A DNA stretch of 64,000 nucleotides from Kitasatospora sp. A2-31. GTDB taxonomy: Bacteria > Actinomycetota > Actinomycetes > Streptomycetales > Streptomycetaceae. Location: NCBI RefSeq assembly GCF_022288725.1, contig NZ_JAKNTA010000005.1:347658-411657 (forward strand). The letters are read 5' to 3'. Below the pieces are notes generated by a model. That model saw nothing but the letters and a program-made list of their open reading frames with translations. It was not told the origin of the DNA and made no database searches. Shown piece after piece: positions 25,733 through 34,472 of the stretch (the first letter of the stretch is position 1; each line of letters begins with the position of its first letter). Made by a program: the position numbers and the translations under genes.

Positions 25733-26139
25733 TCGTCACCCCTGCCTCGTCCGCTACCGCCGTGATCCTCGGTCCGCACGGTGAGCGGGTGCGCCTGCGC
25801 TGCCTGGCGCGCCGCTCGCTGATGACCGCCGCCTGCGAGTCCTTCGACCACCTGCGGCTCAGCCCCGGTGCCCGGCACGCGCTGCCCGGGGAGGCCGAGA
25901 GCGAGACCGCCCTCCACGTGCTGCGCGGCTCGCTCCTCGTGGGCCGCACGGCCGGCGAGCCGGTCCACCTCGCGGCCGACGGCGACCTGCTGCTGGCCCG
26001 CCGGTCGACCCCGGTGCTGCTGGAGGCCGGGCCGCTGGGCGCCGAGCTCCTCTGCCTCACCCTTGCCGCACCCCGCCGCGCCGGCGCCACCAGGCAGGTC
26101 CTGGCCCGCCGCCGTGCCGAACGACGGACCCGCCCGTGA
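25729..26139 (+). CDS. Second small cupin-like protein
   Basis: A 136-aa protein starting at GTG 25729, overlapping the upstream stop by 4 nt, with AAAGGAGG 10 nt before it. The pattern (HALPGEAESETALHVLRGSLLVGR, then LAADGDLLLARRSTPVLLEAG) is a cupin-type beta-strand run with the E-x6-G turn, but metal ligands are not obvious. A basic C-terminus (RQVLARRRAERRTRP) could bind nucleic acid or membrane phosphate. It is translationally coupled to the first cupin-like gene, which suggests a complex. I do not assign a function. Confidence 0.6.
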   Translation: MIVTPASSATAVILGPHGERVRLRCLARRSLMTAACESFDHLRLSPGARHALPGEAESETALHVLRGSLLVGRTAGEPVHLAADGDLLLARRSTPVLLEAGPLGAELLCLTLAAPRRAGATRQVLARRRAERRTRP

Positions 26140-26197
26140 CGCTTCCGACCACCCCGCCTGCCGGCCTGGCCTGACCGCCGCCGGACTCGCCCGCCCC

Positions 26198-26227
26198 GCC
26201 CGCCCCGGCGCCAGCGCCGGGGCGGGC
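26198..26227. terminator. Hairpin terminator after the cupin genes
   Basis: A perfect 13-bp inverted repeat with a 4-nt loop (arms 26198-26210, 26215-26227), 58 nt past the second cupin-like stop. Confidence 0.7.
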
Positions 26228-26411
26228 CCGTCCACGTCGGGGCCTCACCGGTGCTCCGGCGTGCCGGCGCGGTCGGGCTCCGGGCCGGCGGCCGCGTCGA
26301 GCGATGGGACCGGGACGGGACGGTGGACCCATGCGCCCGGGGCGGGCCCACGCGCATGGTGAAGGAAGAGCGGCCGATCGCTCGACCACTCGAAAGATCT
26401 GGAGCAATCCC

Positions 26412-26633
26412 ATGAGTACCAGCACAGCCACCAAGGCGCTCCGTCTGGCGACCCTGCTGGCCGGCCTCACCACGGCCGGCATCGCCGTGAAGTGCGCGGT
26501 CACCGACGTGATCGGCAGCAGGGCGACCGGCGCGACCTCGGGCTCCTCCGCACTCACCGGCCCCGGCAAGCCGACATCGGGAGGGGGCGAACCCCGGAGG
26601 TGCGAGGCCGGCGACCCGCCTCCCTGCAAGTGA
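26412..26633 (+). CDS. Small protein with one hydrophobic segment, unknown
   Basis: A 73-aa product with ATG 26412 and GGAGC 6 nt upstream, a plausible ribosome site. Residues 9-36 are hydrophobic (ALRLATLLAGLTTAGIAVKC), then the chain is Ser/Thr/Gly-rich and ends with two further Cys (RRCEAGDPPPCK). It could be a small membrane or secreted protein, a peptide precursor, or a lipoprotein-like item, though no clear lipobox is present. It sits after the terminator of the cupin cassette with its own upstream AT-richer patch (about 26365-26411) and before a strong hairpin. Coding status is supported by the ribosome site and codon pattern only. Confidence 0.5.
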   Translation: MSTSTATKALRLATLLAGLTTAGIAVKCAVTDVIGSRATGATSGSSALTGPGKPTSGGGEPRRCEAGDPPPCK

Positions 26634-26654
26634 ACCCCCGTCCCCCCACGACTT

Positions 26655-26687
26655 CCGCCCCCGACACCGCCCAGGTGCCGGGGGCGG
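26655..26687. terminator. Strong bidirectional hairpin
   Basis: A 14-bp stem with a single mismatch and a 5-nt loop (arms 26655-26668 and 26674-26687) between the 73-aa gene and the convergent histidine kinase gene. Confidence 0.8.
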
Positions 26688-26740
26688 ACCACGCCTGCGA
26701 GGGGCGGCGGACGGACGGGCGTCGGCCCGGGCCGCCGGCC

Positions 26741-28930
26741 TCAGGCCCGCGAGGGATGGCGGGGGAGCACGGCGAGGACCTGCGTGCCGCGCTCCAGTGC
26801 GACGACGGTGCAGCTGCCGCCGATCTCCGCGGCCCGGTCCGCCATCGACTGCAGCCCGACCCCGCCGCCGGCGGAACCACCGCCGGCCCGGGGCCCGCCG
26901 CCGGGACGCGTCCCGCCGTTCGGGGGCGCGCCGCCGTCCGGCCCGGGCGCCGACGGGCTCCCGAACCCGACGCCGTCGTCCCGGACGGTCAGCGTCAGCA
27001 CCTCCTCGTCCACCCGGAGCCCGACCCGGACCGACGTGGCCCGGGCGTGCTTCAGCACGTTGTTCAGCGCCTCCGCGGTGATCCGGTAGACGGCCACCTC
27101 GACGGCCGCCGGCAGCTCCGGCAGCGGCTCCGGGGCGAGCTCCGTGGTGACGGTCAGCCCCGTGCCGCCGAAGGTGGCGGCCAGCTGCCGGACCGCGCGG
27201 CCGAGCCCGACCTCGCTCAGCGGGGCGGGCCCGAGGCGGTCGGTGATCCGCCGGACCTCCTTGATGGCCATCGCCAGGTCCGCCGAGATCCCGCGCAGGG
27301 TGCCGGCGAGCGGCGCCTCGGCCGCGACGGCGGCCCCGGCGTTGTCCACCCGCAGCCGCAACCCGGCCAGCGCGGGCCCGAGGCCGTCGTGGATGTCGCG
27401 CCGCAGCCGCCGGCGCTCCTCCTCCCGGGCCGCGACGATCTGCTCCCGGCCGGCCTGGAGGTCCTTCTGCAGGCGCAGCGAGGCGACGGCCGGCGAGGCC
27501 TGGTCGGCCAGCGTCCGGAGGATGTCGGTGTCGGTGGCGTCCAGCTGCTCCTCGCCCTCGCGCAGGCCGACGGTCAGCTGCCCGATGGTGCTGCCGTGGT
27601 GGACCAGGGCGAACGAGCTCCGGGCGCCGTCCCCCGGCGATCCGACGGCCGCCAGCGGGCGGAGCCCGGCCCGGGTGCTGACGGTCAGGGCCACCCAGGG
27701 CAGCCGCAGCTCCTCCGCGACCGTCGCGCAGAGCGCGACCGGCAGCTGCTCCGGGTCGACCACCTGCCGGACCTGCTCGGCCAGCGTCCGCAGCACCTGG
27801 TAGGGCTGGGCGCGTTCGCCGTAGTACAGCCGGTCGACCAGCCCGACGGCCCACCGCGCGGCGCGCGGCAGACCGGAGCCCAGGACGAAGACCAGGGCGA
27901 TCAGCAGCAGGGCGGCCGCGCCGCGGCCCGGCACCAGCCAGCTCGACAGCACGGCGGCGAAGACCACGAACAGGGTGGTCAGCCCGGTGGCGAGCAGCAG
28001 CCCGCTGAGGATCCGCCGGGCCGCCCGGTCGAGCCGCCAGCCGCCGTTCTTGACGACCAGGTAGGCGATGGCCACGGCCCAGAGCAGGCCGGCCGCGGCG
28101 AGGATCCCGTAGAAGAGCCAGTAGTCGTCGGTCTGGAACCGGCTGTAGGCGTCCTGGGCACCGGCCCAGAGCAGGTAGGCGGCCAGCATCAGCCCGAGGT
28201 AGCGGCGGCTCGCCGGCGCGGCGCGCACCAGCCGGGTCAGCAGCACGGCCGCCGAGATGCCGACCAGGACGTAGAAGCCCTTGTCGTCGTGGACGCCGAC
28301 CCGCTCGTAGAGCATCGTCAGGAACCGGCCGGGCGGGGTGTCGGCCAGCGGGTTGTCCCGGCCGAACAGCCGGCTCTCACCCGCGTACGACAGGTACACC
28401 GGTACCTGCCAGAGGGCGACCGCCCCGATGTAGATCCACCACCGGCGGTCGGTGAGCCGGCCGGAGGGGAGCAGGATCGGCAGGACGAAGAACAGCGTCT
28501 CCCGGACGGTGTCGCAGACCGCCTTGAGCACGACCGCGGTGCCCACGACGGCGGGATCGGTGACCTCGACCGTCACCGGGGCGGCCACCGCCTTGGGCAG
28601 GATCACGGCGAGTCCGTAGAACAGCATCACCCAGCCGAGTGGACTGCCCGGCCGGTGCGCGTGCAGCATCATCCCCGCCCCGGCGGTGGGCAGCGCGTAG
28701 GCCAGGACGGCCAGCTGGTCCCGGGGCACGGAGACACGCGCATCGCCGAGGTGGGCGAGGACGTAACAGCTCCACAGGGTGGCGAGCACCAGGCACAGGC
28801 AGGCGACGGCGGCCGCCGCCGTCAGCTGCCGCTCGGCGCGGGTGCGCGGGGGCGTTCGCCGGAGCCGGGCGGGCACTCCCCGCCGGGGTCGGGCGGGGGC
28901 TCCGCGCCGGGGAGTGGTCACCGTGGTCAT
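26741..28930 (-). CDS. Multi-TM sensor histidine kinase, NarL/LiaS type
   Basis: A 729-aa membrane kinase. About ten hydrophobic segments occupy residues 35-365. A GAF-like domain follows (~385-500), then the HisKA_3 dimerisation helix with the phosphoacceptor in RRDIHDGLGPALAGL (~525), and a HATPase_c domain (N-box TAEALNNVLKHA, G1 RDDGVGFG). A low-complexity Gly/Pro insert (GGAPPNGG, GGGPRAGG) separates parts of the ATPase. ATG 28930 has AAGGCGG upstream. The response regulator at 29170 is divergent with 239 nt between, forming an apparent pair. The signal is unknown, and the large membrane part suggests a membrane or lipid-phase signal. Confidence 0.92.
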   Translation of the reverse strand: MTTVTTPRRGAPARPRRGVPARLRRTPPRTRAERQLTAAAAVACLCLVLATLWSCYVLAHLGDARVSVPRDQLAVLAYALPTAGAGMMLHAHRPGSPLGWVMLFYGLAVILPKAVAAPVTVEVTDPAVVGTAVVLKAVCDTVRETLFFVLPILLPSGRLTDRRWWIYIGAVALWQVPVYLSYAGESRLFGRDNPLADTPPGRFLTMLYERVGVHDDKGFYVLVGISAAVLLTRLVRAAPASRRYLGLMLAAYLLWAGAQDAYSRFQTDDYWLFYGILAAAGLLWAVAIAYLVVKNGGWRLDRAARRILSGLLLATGLTTLFVVFAAVLSSWLVPGRGAAALLLIALVFVLGSGLPRAARWAVGLVDRLYYGERAQPYQVLRTLAEQVRQVVDPEQLPVALCATVAEELRLPWVALTVSTRAGLRPLAAVGSPGDGARSSFALVHHGSTIGQLTVGLREGEEQLDATDTDILRTLADQASPAVASLRLQKDLQAGREQIVAAREEERRRLRRDIHDGLGPALAGLRLRVDNAGAAVAAEAPLAGTLRGISADLAMAIKEVRRITDRLGPAPLSEVGLGRAVRQLAATFGGTGLTVTTELAPEPLPELPAAVEVAVYRITAEALNNVLKHARATSVRVGLRVDEEVLTLTVRDDGVGFGSPSAPGPDGGAPPNGGTRPGGGPRAGGGSAGGGVGLQSMADRAAEIGGSCTVVALERGTQVLAVLPRHPSRA

Positions 28931-29169
28931 GGCACCGCCTTGTGGTCCGCCGACGGCCGTTCGCCGCGCGCCGGTCACCAGTCTGGGCGGCCCACCGTCC
29001 CGGGCGCATGAGGCAGCGGTCTCGTCCGGCCGGTGGCGGCGGCTCCGTGGCGGCGGGCGCTGCGGGTCGCGGCGCGCGGTTCCGGCGGCCGGGGCCGGCG
29101 CCAGCCCGGATCGCGGACTGCGCGCATGTCACGGAAAGTCGCCGGAACGTCGCTGGTAGTGTCGGCCGG

Positions 29170-29856
29170 GTGGATGGAGAACCGCGGGGCGGCCTGCCCG
29201 TCCGTGTACTGATCGTCGACGACCACCCGCTGTTCCGGGAGGGGCTGCGGGCCGCCCTGGAGAGCGCCGACGGCATCACCGTGGTGGCGGAGGCCGAGCG
29301 CGTCGCGGACGTGCCGGACGTGGTCGCCCGGACCGCTCCCGACGTGGTGGTCATGGACCTCTCGCTGCCGGACGGCTCCGGGTTGGAGGCCGCCCGCCGC
29401 CTCGCCGAGCAGCAGCCGTCCCCGCCGGTGCTGATGCTGACCATGGCCAACGACGACGGCAGCCTGCTCGCCGCACTCCAGGCGGGGGCGCGCGGCTACC
29501 TGGTCAAGGGCGCCGGCCGGGAGGAGGTGCTGCACGCGGTGCGCACGGTGGCGGCGGGTGGGGCGGTGTTCGGTGCGGACGTGGCCGGCCGGATCACGGA
29601 GCTGCTCGCCGGGGCGCGGCTGCGCGAGGCCGGGCAGCTGTTCCCGGCGCTGACCGCGCGCGAGGCGGAGGTGCTGGACCTGGTGGCGCGGGGGCTGGAC
29701 AACCGGCGGATCGCCCGTGAGCTGGTGGTGGCGGAGAAGACGGTCCGCAACCACGTCACCCACATCTTCGAGAAACTGCACGTCGCGACCCGCGCGGAGG
29801 CGGTCGCCCGGGCCCGTGACATGGGGCTCGGTGACGGCGGGGCTGCCTCGTCGTAG
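29170..29856 (+). CDS. NarL/LuxR-family response regulator
   Basis: A 228-aa regulator. The receiver domain begins VRVLIVDDHPLFREGL, with acidic pocket D17-D18, phosphoacceptor D63 in VVVMDLSLPDGS, Thr in MLTMAND and Lys in YLVKGAG. The LuxR-type helix-turn-helix is LTAREAEVLDLVARGLDNRRIARELVV ending with RNHVTHIFEKLHV. Start GTG 29170 is in frame and directly precedes the receiver; no better start exists. It is divergent from the sensor kinase gene and likely controls genes including its own pair. Confidence 0.93.
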   Translation: MDGEPRGGLPVRVLIVDDHPLFREGLRAALESADGITVVAEAERVADVPDVVARTAPDVVVMDLSLPDGSGLEAARRLAEQQPSPPVLMLTMANDDGSLLAALQAGARGYLVKGAGREEVLHAVRTVAAGGAVFGADVAGRITELLAGARLREAGQLFPALTAREAEVLDLVARGLDNRRIARELVVAEKTVRNHVTHIFEKLHVATRAEAVARARDMGLGDGGAASS

Positions 29857-29898
29857 TCGGCGCGGCGGCGGGCGCAGCCGCCGCCCGGACACTGCCTC

Positions 29899-29941
29899 TT
29901 GACGCGACCGCGGGTTGGCCCAATCATCATGGTCGCGTCAA
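29899..29941. repeat. Long-spaced inverted repeat
   Basis: A perfect 11-bp inverted repeat, TTGACGCGACC and its complement, with a 21-nt spacer that itself contains TTGGCCCAA (arms 29899-29909 and 29931-29941). It lies 43 nt past the response-regulator stop and 117 nt before the aminopeptidase start. It could be a terminator or an operator. Confidence 0.6.
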
Positions 29942-30057
29942 CTTTGCGTCCCGGCCCCCGACTTCACCGGTCGCTCGCCCCCATGCCCCTTCGAGTGCCC
30001 ACGCCGTCCGCGAAGTGTCGCGCTTCCGTTCTGCCCCACCAGAAACCGGAGCCTTCC

Positions 30058-31419
30058 GTGACCGAGCGTGCCCCGCGGCGATCCCGCCTGCGCCGAACCG
30101 TCCTGCCGACCGGAGCGGTCGTCGCCCTCGCCGCCGCCCTGATCACCCCCGCCGCCGTCGCCGGACCGGCGACCGCGGCGCCCGCGGCGGGAGCGGTCAC
30201 CGCCGCCACCGCCGCCGCGGCCCCCGACATCCCGGTCGCCAACGTCAAGGCGCACCTGGCCCAACTACAGTCGATAGCCACCGCCAACGGCGGCAACCGC
30301 GCCCACGGGCGGGCCGGCTACAAGGCCTCGATCGACTACGTGAAGGGCAAGTTGGACGCCGCGGGATACACCACCACGCTGCAGACCTTCAGTTACAACG
30401 GCTCGACCGGCTACAACCTGGTCGCCGACTGGCCGGGCGGCGACACCTCCCACGTGGTGATGGCCGGCGCCCACCTCGACTCCGTCACCGGTGGCCCGGG
30501 CATCAACGACGACGGCTCGGGCTCGGCCGGCGTCCTGGAGACCGCACTGGCGGTCTCCCGGGCCGGCCTCAAGCCCACCAAGCACCTGCGGTTCGGGTGG
30601 TGGGGCGCCGAGGAGTACGGCATGGTCGGCTCCAAGAACTACGTCAACAGCCTCTCCTCCGCCGACCGTTCGAAGATCGACAGCTACCTGAACTTCGACA
30701 TGATCGGCTCGCCCAACCCGGGCTACTTCACCTACCGCTACGACTCCGCGCTGGACGCCCTGTTCCGCGACTACTTCGCCGGCCTCGGCATCGCCACCGA
30801 GCAGGACTTCGAGGGCGACGGCCGCTCCGACCACGCCCCGTTCCAGAACGCCGGGATCCGCGTCGGCGGCCTCTTCAGCGGCGCGGACTACACCAAGACC
30901 GCTGCCCAGGCGGCGAAGTGGGGCGGCACGGCGGGCCAGGCGTTCGACCGCTGCTACCACTCCTCCTGCGACACCAGCGCCAACATCGACGACACCGTGC
31001 TGGACCGGATGAGCGACGCGATCGCCTACGCGATCTGGACCCTGTCGGCCGGCGACACCACCCCGCCCTCCGGCACCGTCTTCGAGAACACCACCGACGT
31101 GCAGATCCCCGACAACGGCGCGGCGGTCACCTCCGCCGTCACGGTCACCGGCCGGACCGGCAACGCGCCGGCCGCCCTCCAGGTCGGCGTGGACATCAAG
31201 CACACCTGGCGCGGCGACCTGGTGGTCGACCTGGTCGCGCCGAACGGCACCACCTTCCGGCTGAAGAACTCCAGCGGCAACGACTCCGCGGACAACGTCC
31301 AGACCACCTACACGGTCAACGCCTCCGCGGTGCCGGCGAACGGTACCTGGCAGCTCAAGGTGCAGGACGTGGCGTCGCAGGACACCGGCTACATCGACAG
31401 CTGGAAGCTCACCTTCTGA
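30058..31419 (+). CDS. Secreted M28 zinc aminopeptidase with C-terminal P domain
   Basis: A 453-aa precursor close to the Streptomyces griseus aminopeptidase (SGAP). A Sec signal with an Arg-rich n-region precedes the Ala-rich cleavage area (residues 1-~40). Zinc ligands and the catalytic Glu are H139, D151, E185 (base), E186, D214 and H301. Their spacing equals SGAP H85, D97, E131, E132, D160 and H247. C299 and C304 bracket the last His. A proprotein-convertase-type P domain fills about 340-453. Start GTG 30058 has CGGAG upstream. It removes N-terminal hydrophobic residues from peptides outside the cell. It is followed by a terminator hairpin. Confidence 0.95.
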   Translation: MTERAPRRSRLRRTVLPTGAVVALAAALITPAAVAGPATAAPAAGAVTAATAAAAPDIPVANVKAHLAQLQSIATANGGNRAHGRAGYKASIDYVKGKLDAAGYTTTLQTFSYNGSTGYNLVADWPGGDTSHVVMAGAHLDSVTGGPGINDDGSGSAGVLETALAVSRAGLKPTKHLRFGWWGAEEYGMVGSKNYVNSLSSADRSKIDSYLNFDMIGSPNPGYFTYRYDSALDALFRDYFAGLGIATEQDFEGDGRSDHAPFQNAGIRVGGLFSGADYTKTAAQAAKWGGTAGQAFDRCYHSSCDTSANIDDTVLDRMSDAIAYAIWTLSAGDTTPPSGTVFENTTDVQIPDNGAAVTSAVTVTGRTGNAPAALQVGVDIKHTWRGDLVVDLVAPNGTTFRLKNSSGNDSADNVQTTYTVNASAVPANGTWQLKVQDVASQDTGYIDSWKLTF

Positions 31420-31437
31420 CCCGCCCGGGGAAGTGAA

Positions 31438-31471
31438 CCGGGGGTGCCGGTCCGCCGACCGACACCCCCGG
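31438..31471. terminator. Bidirectional hairpin terminator
   Basis: A 15-bp stem with one mismatch and a 4-nt loop (arms 31438-31452 and 31457-31471) between the convergent aminopeptidase and acyl-CoA dehydrogenase genes. Confidence 0.8.
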
Positions 31472-31493
31472 GGGTCATCGCGACCGCAGATGC

Positions 31494-33194
31494 CTACGGC
31501 TGCATCTCGTAGGCGCCCGACAGCGCCTCGACGCGCTCCCAGACCCGGGCCGCGCGCTCGCCGTCCGCCACCGGGCGGCGCACGTGCGCCAGCGCCCAGG
31601 CGGCCTGCGCCTCCGTGGTGGACGCCTTGCCGTGCAGCTCGGTGGCGTGCGCGGAGAAGTCCCGGACCAGCGCGTCGAAGATCTGGTCCAGCACGTCGGC
31701 GTCCAGCGAGGTCTCCGAGGCCTGCTCCAGCACCAGCTGTCCGTAGACGATCAGCGCGAACAGCTGGCCGATCTCCAGCAGGAAGTCCAGGTCCGCCTGC
31801 TGCGCCTCGCTCGGCGCGTTCTTCAGCAGCAGCTCGCAGAAGCCGTCGGCCTGCTCGCGGAAGCGCGCGACGTTCGGGACGTGCGCGTGGGCGTCGTACG
31901 CGGTGCGCCAGTCGTGGAAGCGGATCGCGCCGAGGCCGCGGGCCGGGCCCTGGCGGAACAGGAACTCGTCGTCGGCGGCGTCCAGCCGGCGCGGCACCGG
32001 GGCGTAGTCGGCGGGCGCGAACAGGTAGTTGGCCATGAACTTGAGGATCAGGGCCAGGTTGACGTGGACGGTGCCCTCCAGCTTGGGCAGACCGCGGATG
32101 TCCTTCGCCGCCTTGTCGAAGTAGGTGTCCGCCTCGAAGCCCTTGGCCGCGATGACGTCCCACATCAGGTCGATGACCTTCTCGCCCTCGGTGGTGACCT
32201 TCATCTTGGTCATCGGGTTGAAGAGCAGGTAGCGGCGGTCCTCGGGGGAGGCCGTGCGGAAGTAGTCCACCGAGCGGTCGGCGAACAGCTTCATCGCGAC
32301 CAGGCGTGCGTAGGCGTCGGTCAACTCGCGGCGCACGTGCGGGAAGTCGGTGACCCGCTTGCCGTAGAGCACCCGGTTGTGGGCGTGCGTGACGGCCTCG
32401 TACATCGCGTGCTCGCAGATGCCCACGGAGGCCGTGCAGAGGTTGAACTTGCCCACGTTGACGGTGTTCAGCGCGGCGTCGAAGGCGGCCTTGCCGGTGT
32501 GCAGCACGTCCTCGGCGCGCACCGGGTACTCCTCCAGCCGGAACTCGCTCACGTACATCTGGGCGTTCACGACGTTCTTGACCAGGTGGTACGCCTCGTG
32601 GCGGCTGTCGGCGGCGAAGAAGACGTAACCCTCCGGGCCCTCGACGTCGGAGCGGCGGCCGAACACCGAGACCAGGCCGGCGACGTTGCCGTTGCCGATG
32701 TAGTACTTGGAGCCGGTGGCGGTGAAACCGCCCTCGCCGTCCGGGGTGAGGATCATGTCCGTCGAGTAGATGTCGGCGCCGTGGCTGCGCTCGGAGAGCC
32801 CGAACGCCATCACGTGGCCCTCCGTCAGCAGGCGGGCGGCACGGGCCCGGACGGCCTCGTTCTCGCTCTGCCAGACCGGCCCGAGGCCGAGGATGGTGAC
32901 CTGCCAGGTGTACCAGTAGCCGAGGCCGTAGAAGCCGAGGATCTCGTTCAGCTCGGCGATCCGGGCGGTGTCCCAGCGCTTCTCCGGGTCGGCCGCGGAC
33001 GGGGTCAGGAACTCCGCGAACAGCCCCTCCCGGGCGGCGAACTCCAGGAAGTCGGAGTACCAGGTGCGGTCGACGTAGGTGTCGATCAGAGCCTTCTTGC
33101 CGCGGGACTCGAACCAGTCCACGGTCGCGCGCAGCAGCCGGCGGGTCGGCTCGTCGAACTGCGCGGGGTCGTAGGTACGCGGGTTGAAGAGCAT
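31494..33194 (-). CDS. Acyl-CoA dehydrogenase (long form)
   Basis: A 566-aa flavoprotein, longer than standard acyl-CoA dehydrogenases. The FAD/substrate segment is MAFGLSERSHGADIYS and TGSKYYIGNGNVAG. The region VLYGKRVTDFPHVRRELTDAYARL and a C-terminal helical extension are typical of the actinobacterial acyl-CoA dehydrogenase/oxidase-like group. ATG 33194 is preferred over GTG 33197 because GGGAG is 6 nt upstream. It overlaps the PadR stop (TGATG), so the two genes are translationally coupled and the regulator probably controls this enzyme. The acyl substrate is unknown. Confidence 0.9.
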   Translation of the reverse strand: MLFNPRTYDPAQFDEPTRRLLRATVDWFESRGKKALIDTYVDRTWYSDFLEFAAREGLFAEFLTPSAADPEKRWDTARIAELNEILGFYGLGYWYTWQVTILGLGPVWQSENEAVRARAARLLTEGHVMAFGLSERSHGADIYSTDMILTPDGEGGFTATGSKYYIGNGNVAGLVSVFGRRSDVEGPEGYVFFAADSRHEAYHLVKNVVNAQMYVSEFRLEEYPVRAEDVLHTGKAAFDAALNTVNVGKFNLCTASVGICEHAMYEAVTHAHNRVLYGKRVTDFPHVRRELTDAYARLVAMKLFADRSVDYFRTASPEDRRYLLFNPMTKMKVTTEGEKVIDLMWDVIAAKGFEADTYFDKAAKDIRGLPKLEGTVHVNLALILKFMANYLFAPADYAPVPRRLDAADDEFLFRQGPARGLGAIRFHDWRTAYDAHAHVPNVARFREQADGFCELLLKNAPSEAQQADLDFLLEIGQLFALIVYGQLVLEQASETSLDADVLDQIFDALVRDFSAHATELHGKASTTEAQAAWALAHVRRPVADGERAARVWERVEALSGAYEMQP

Positions 33195-33781
33195 CACGGG
33201 CTCCCGGGGGTCGAGGGTGGGGTGGCGCCGGAGTCGGTCCGGGCGGCCAGGCGGTGCAGGGTGGCGAGCACGTCGTCCAGCCAGGCGAGGGTCATCCGCT
33301 CGTACTCGATGCCGCCGCGCAGCACGACGTGCTGCAGTTCCCGGCGGGCGTCGAGTGCGGCGGGGTCGGGGAAGTCGCGCTGCTCGCCGTGCAGGTAGCG
33401 GGCGAGGAGGGCGGCGTGGCCCTCCCGGTGCCGTTCGACCTCGGAGATCAGGGCGGCGGGGTCGTCGAACGCCGCGGCGCGGATCTTGACCGCCAGTTCG
33501 TGGCGGACGGTCTCCGGCTCGACCGGCTCGCGCAGCCAGGCGGACAGTGCGGTGCGGCCCGGCCCGGCGGCCGAGTACACCTTCTTGTCCGGCCGGCCGT
33601 CCTGGGCGACCTCCTCGACCGAGACCCAGCCGTCCGCCTCCATCCGCCGCAGCACCCGGTAGATCTGCTGGTGGGTGGCGGTCCAGAAGCGCCCGATGGA
33701 ACGGTCGAAGCGGCGGGCCAGCTCGTAGCCGGAGCCGGGCTGCTCCAGCAGCGAGACGAGGATCGCGTGCTCCAGTGCCAT
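33194..33781 (-). CDS. PadR-family transcriptional regulator
   Basis: A 195-aa winged-helix repressor. The N-terminal PadR domain is MALEHAILVSLLEQPGSGYELARRF with wing region HQQIYRVLRRMEADGWV. The C-terminal Vir-like dimerisation helix follows (LISEVERHREGHAALLARYL). ATG 33781 lies 13 nt from a perfect inverted repeat, which is almost surely its operator. The gene overlaps the acyl-CoA dehydrogenase start, so the repressor controls its own operon, likely released by an acyl or aromatic ligand. The last 15 residues are disordered. Confidence 0.93.
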   Translation of the reverse strand: MALEHAILVSLLEQPGSGYELARRFDRSIGRFWTATHQQIYRVLRRMEADGWVSVEEVAQDGRPDKKVYSAAGPGRTALSAWLREPVEPETVRHELAVKIRAAAFDDPAALISEVERHREGHAALLARYLHGEQRDFPDPAALDARRELQHVVLRGGIEYERMTLAWLDDVLATLHRLAARTDSGATPPSTPGSP

Positions 33782-33794
33782 GGCGGCATCCTGC

Positions 33795-33812
33795 TATGCA
33801 ACGAATTGCATA
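33795..33812. promoter_or_regulatory. PadR operator
   Basis: Perfect dyad TATGCAA-CGAA-TTGCATA (7-bp arms, 4-nt spacer), 13 nt before the PadR start codon. The spacing and sequence resemble known PadR boxes (ATGTxxxACAT-type dyads), and AT content is striking for this genome. Confidence 0.8.
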
Positions 33813-33972
33813 CGCAATGGCGGGCGGTCACGGTGAGACGCAGCTCACCCACCGGTCGTGACGCGGGCGGGGCAGGGTATCTTCCCTGATCAAAAGGTGC
33901 AAAACGGTGGATCGGCGACAGAATGGTACTGGGCTAGCGCCTTCCATGGTCCAGACCTAGGAGGTGGTATCG

Positions 33973-34443
33973 GTGTCTACCCAGATTCCGATGGGCATGG
34001 AGCACCATCCGGACATCGTCGAACTGAGGGAGCAGTACGAACGGCTCACCCTGACCCCGCGTGCCCAGGCCGTCGAGGCCCTGGCCGTTCTCGCGGGCCT
34101 GTTCCTGGCGGCATCGCCGTGGATCGTCGGCTTCACGGCGTTCAACACGCTGACCGTCACCTGCCTGATCGTCGGTCTCGCCTACTGCCTGCTGATGGCC
34201 GGCTACGGCTCGGCCTACGAACGCACCCACGCACGGGCATGGGCGGCCACCCTGCTCGGCGCCTGGACGATCATTTCCCCCTGGGTGGTCTCGGGAGAGG
34301 TCGACCGCGGCAAGAACATCGTCACCTGCCTGATCACGGGCGGCGTGATGTTCCTGCTGGGGCTCGCCGCGATCTCCATGGCCACCATGACGTCGAACGG
34401 AGCATCGATGCGGCGCGGCCGGGCAGGCCGGGCCAAGGGCTGA
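33973..34443 (+). CDS. SPW-repeat membrane protein
   Basis: A 156-aa protein with four hydrophobic segments. Two contain the SPW signature: LAASPWIVGF and IISPWVVSG. SPW proteins are short actinobacterial and cyanobacterial membrane proteins of unknown role. GTG 33973 is chosen because AGGAGGT is 7 nt upstream; an in-frame GTG at 33964 overlaps that ribosome site. The C-tail is basic (MRRGRAGRAKG). It has a separate promoter region and ends at a strong terminator facing fumC. Confidence 0.88.
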   Translation: MSTQIPMGMEHHPDIVELREQYERLTLTPRAQAVEALAVLAGLFLAASPWIVGFTAFNTLTVTCLIVGLAYCLLMAGYGSAYERTHARAWAATLLGAWTIISPWVVSGEVDRGKNIVTCLITGGVMFLLGLAAISMATMTSNGASMRRGRAGRAKG

Positions 34444-34472
34444 CCCGCGGGGTCTACCCGGCGATCTGACAC

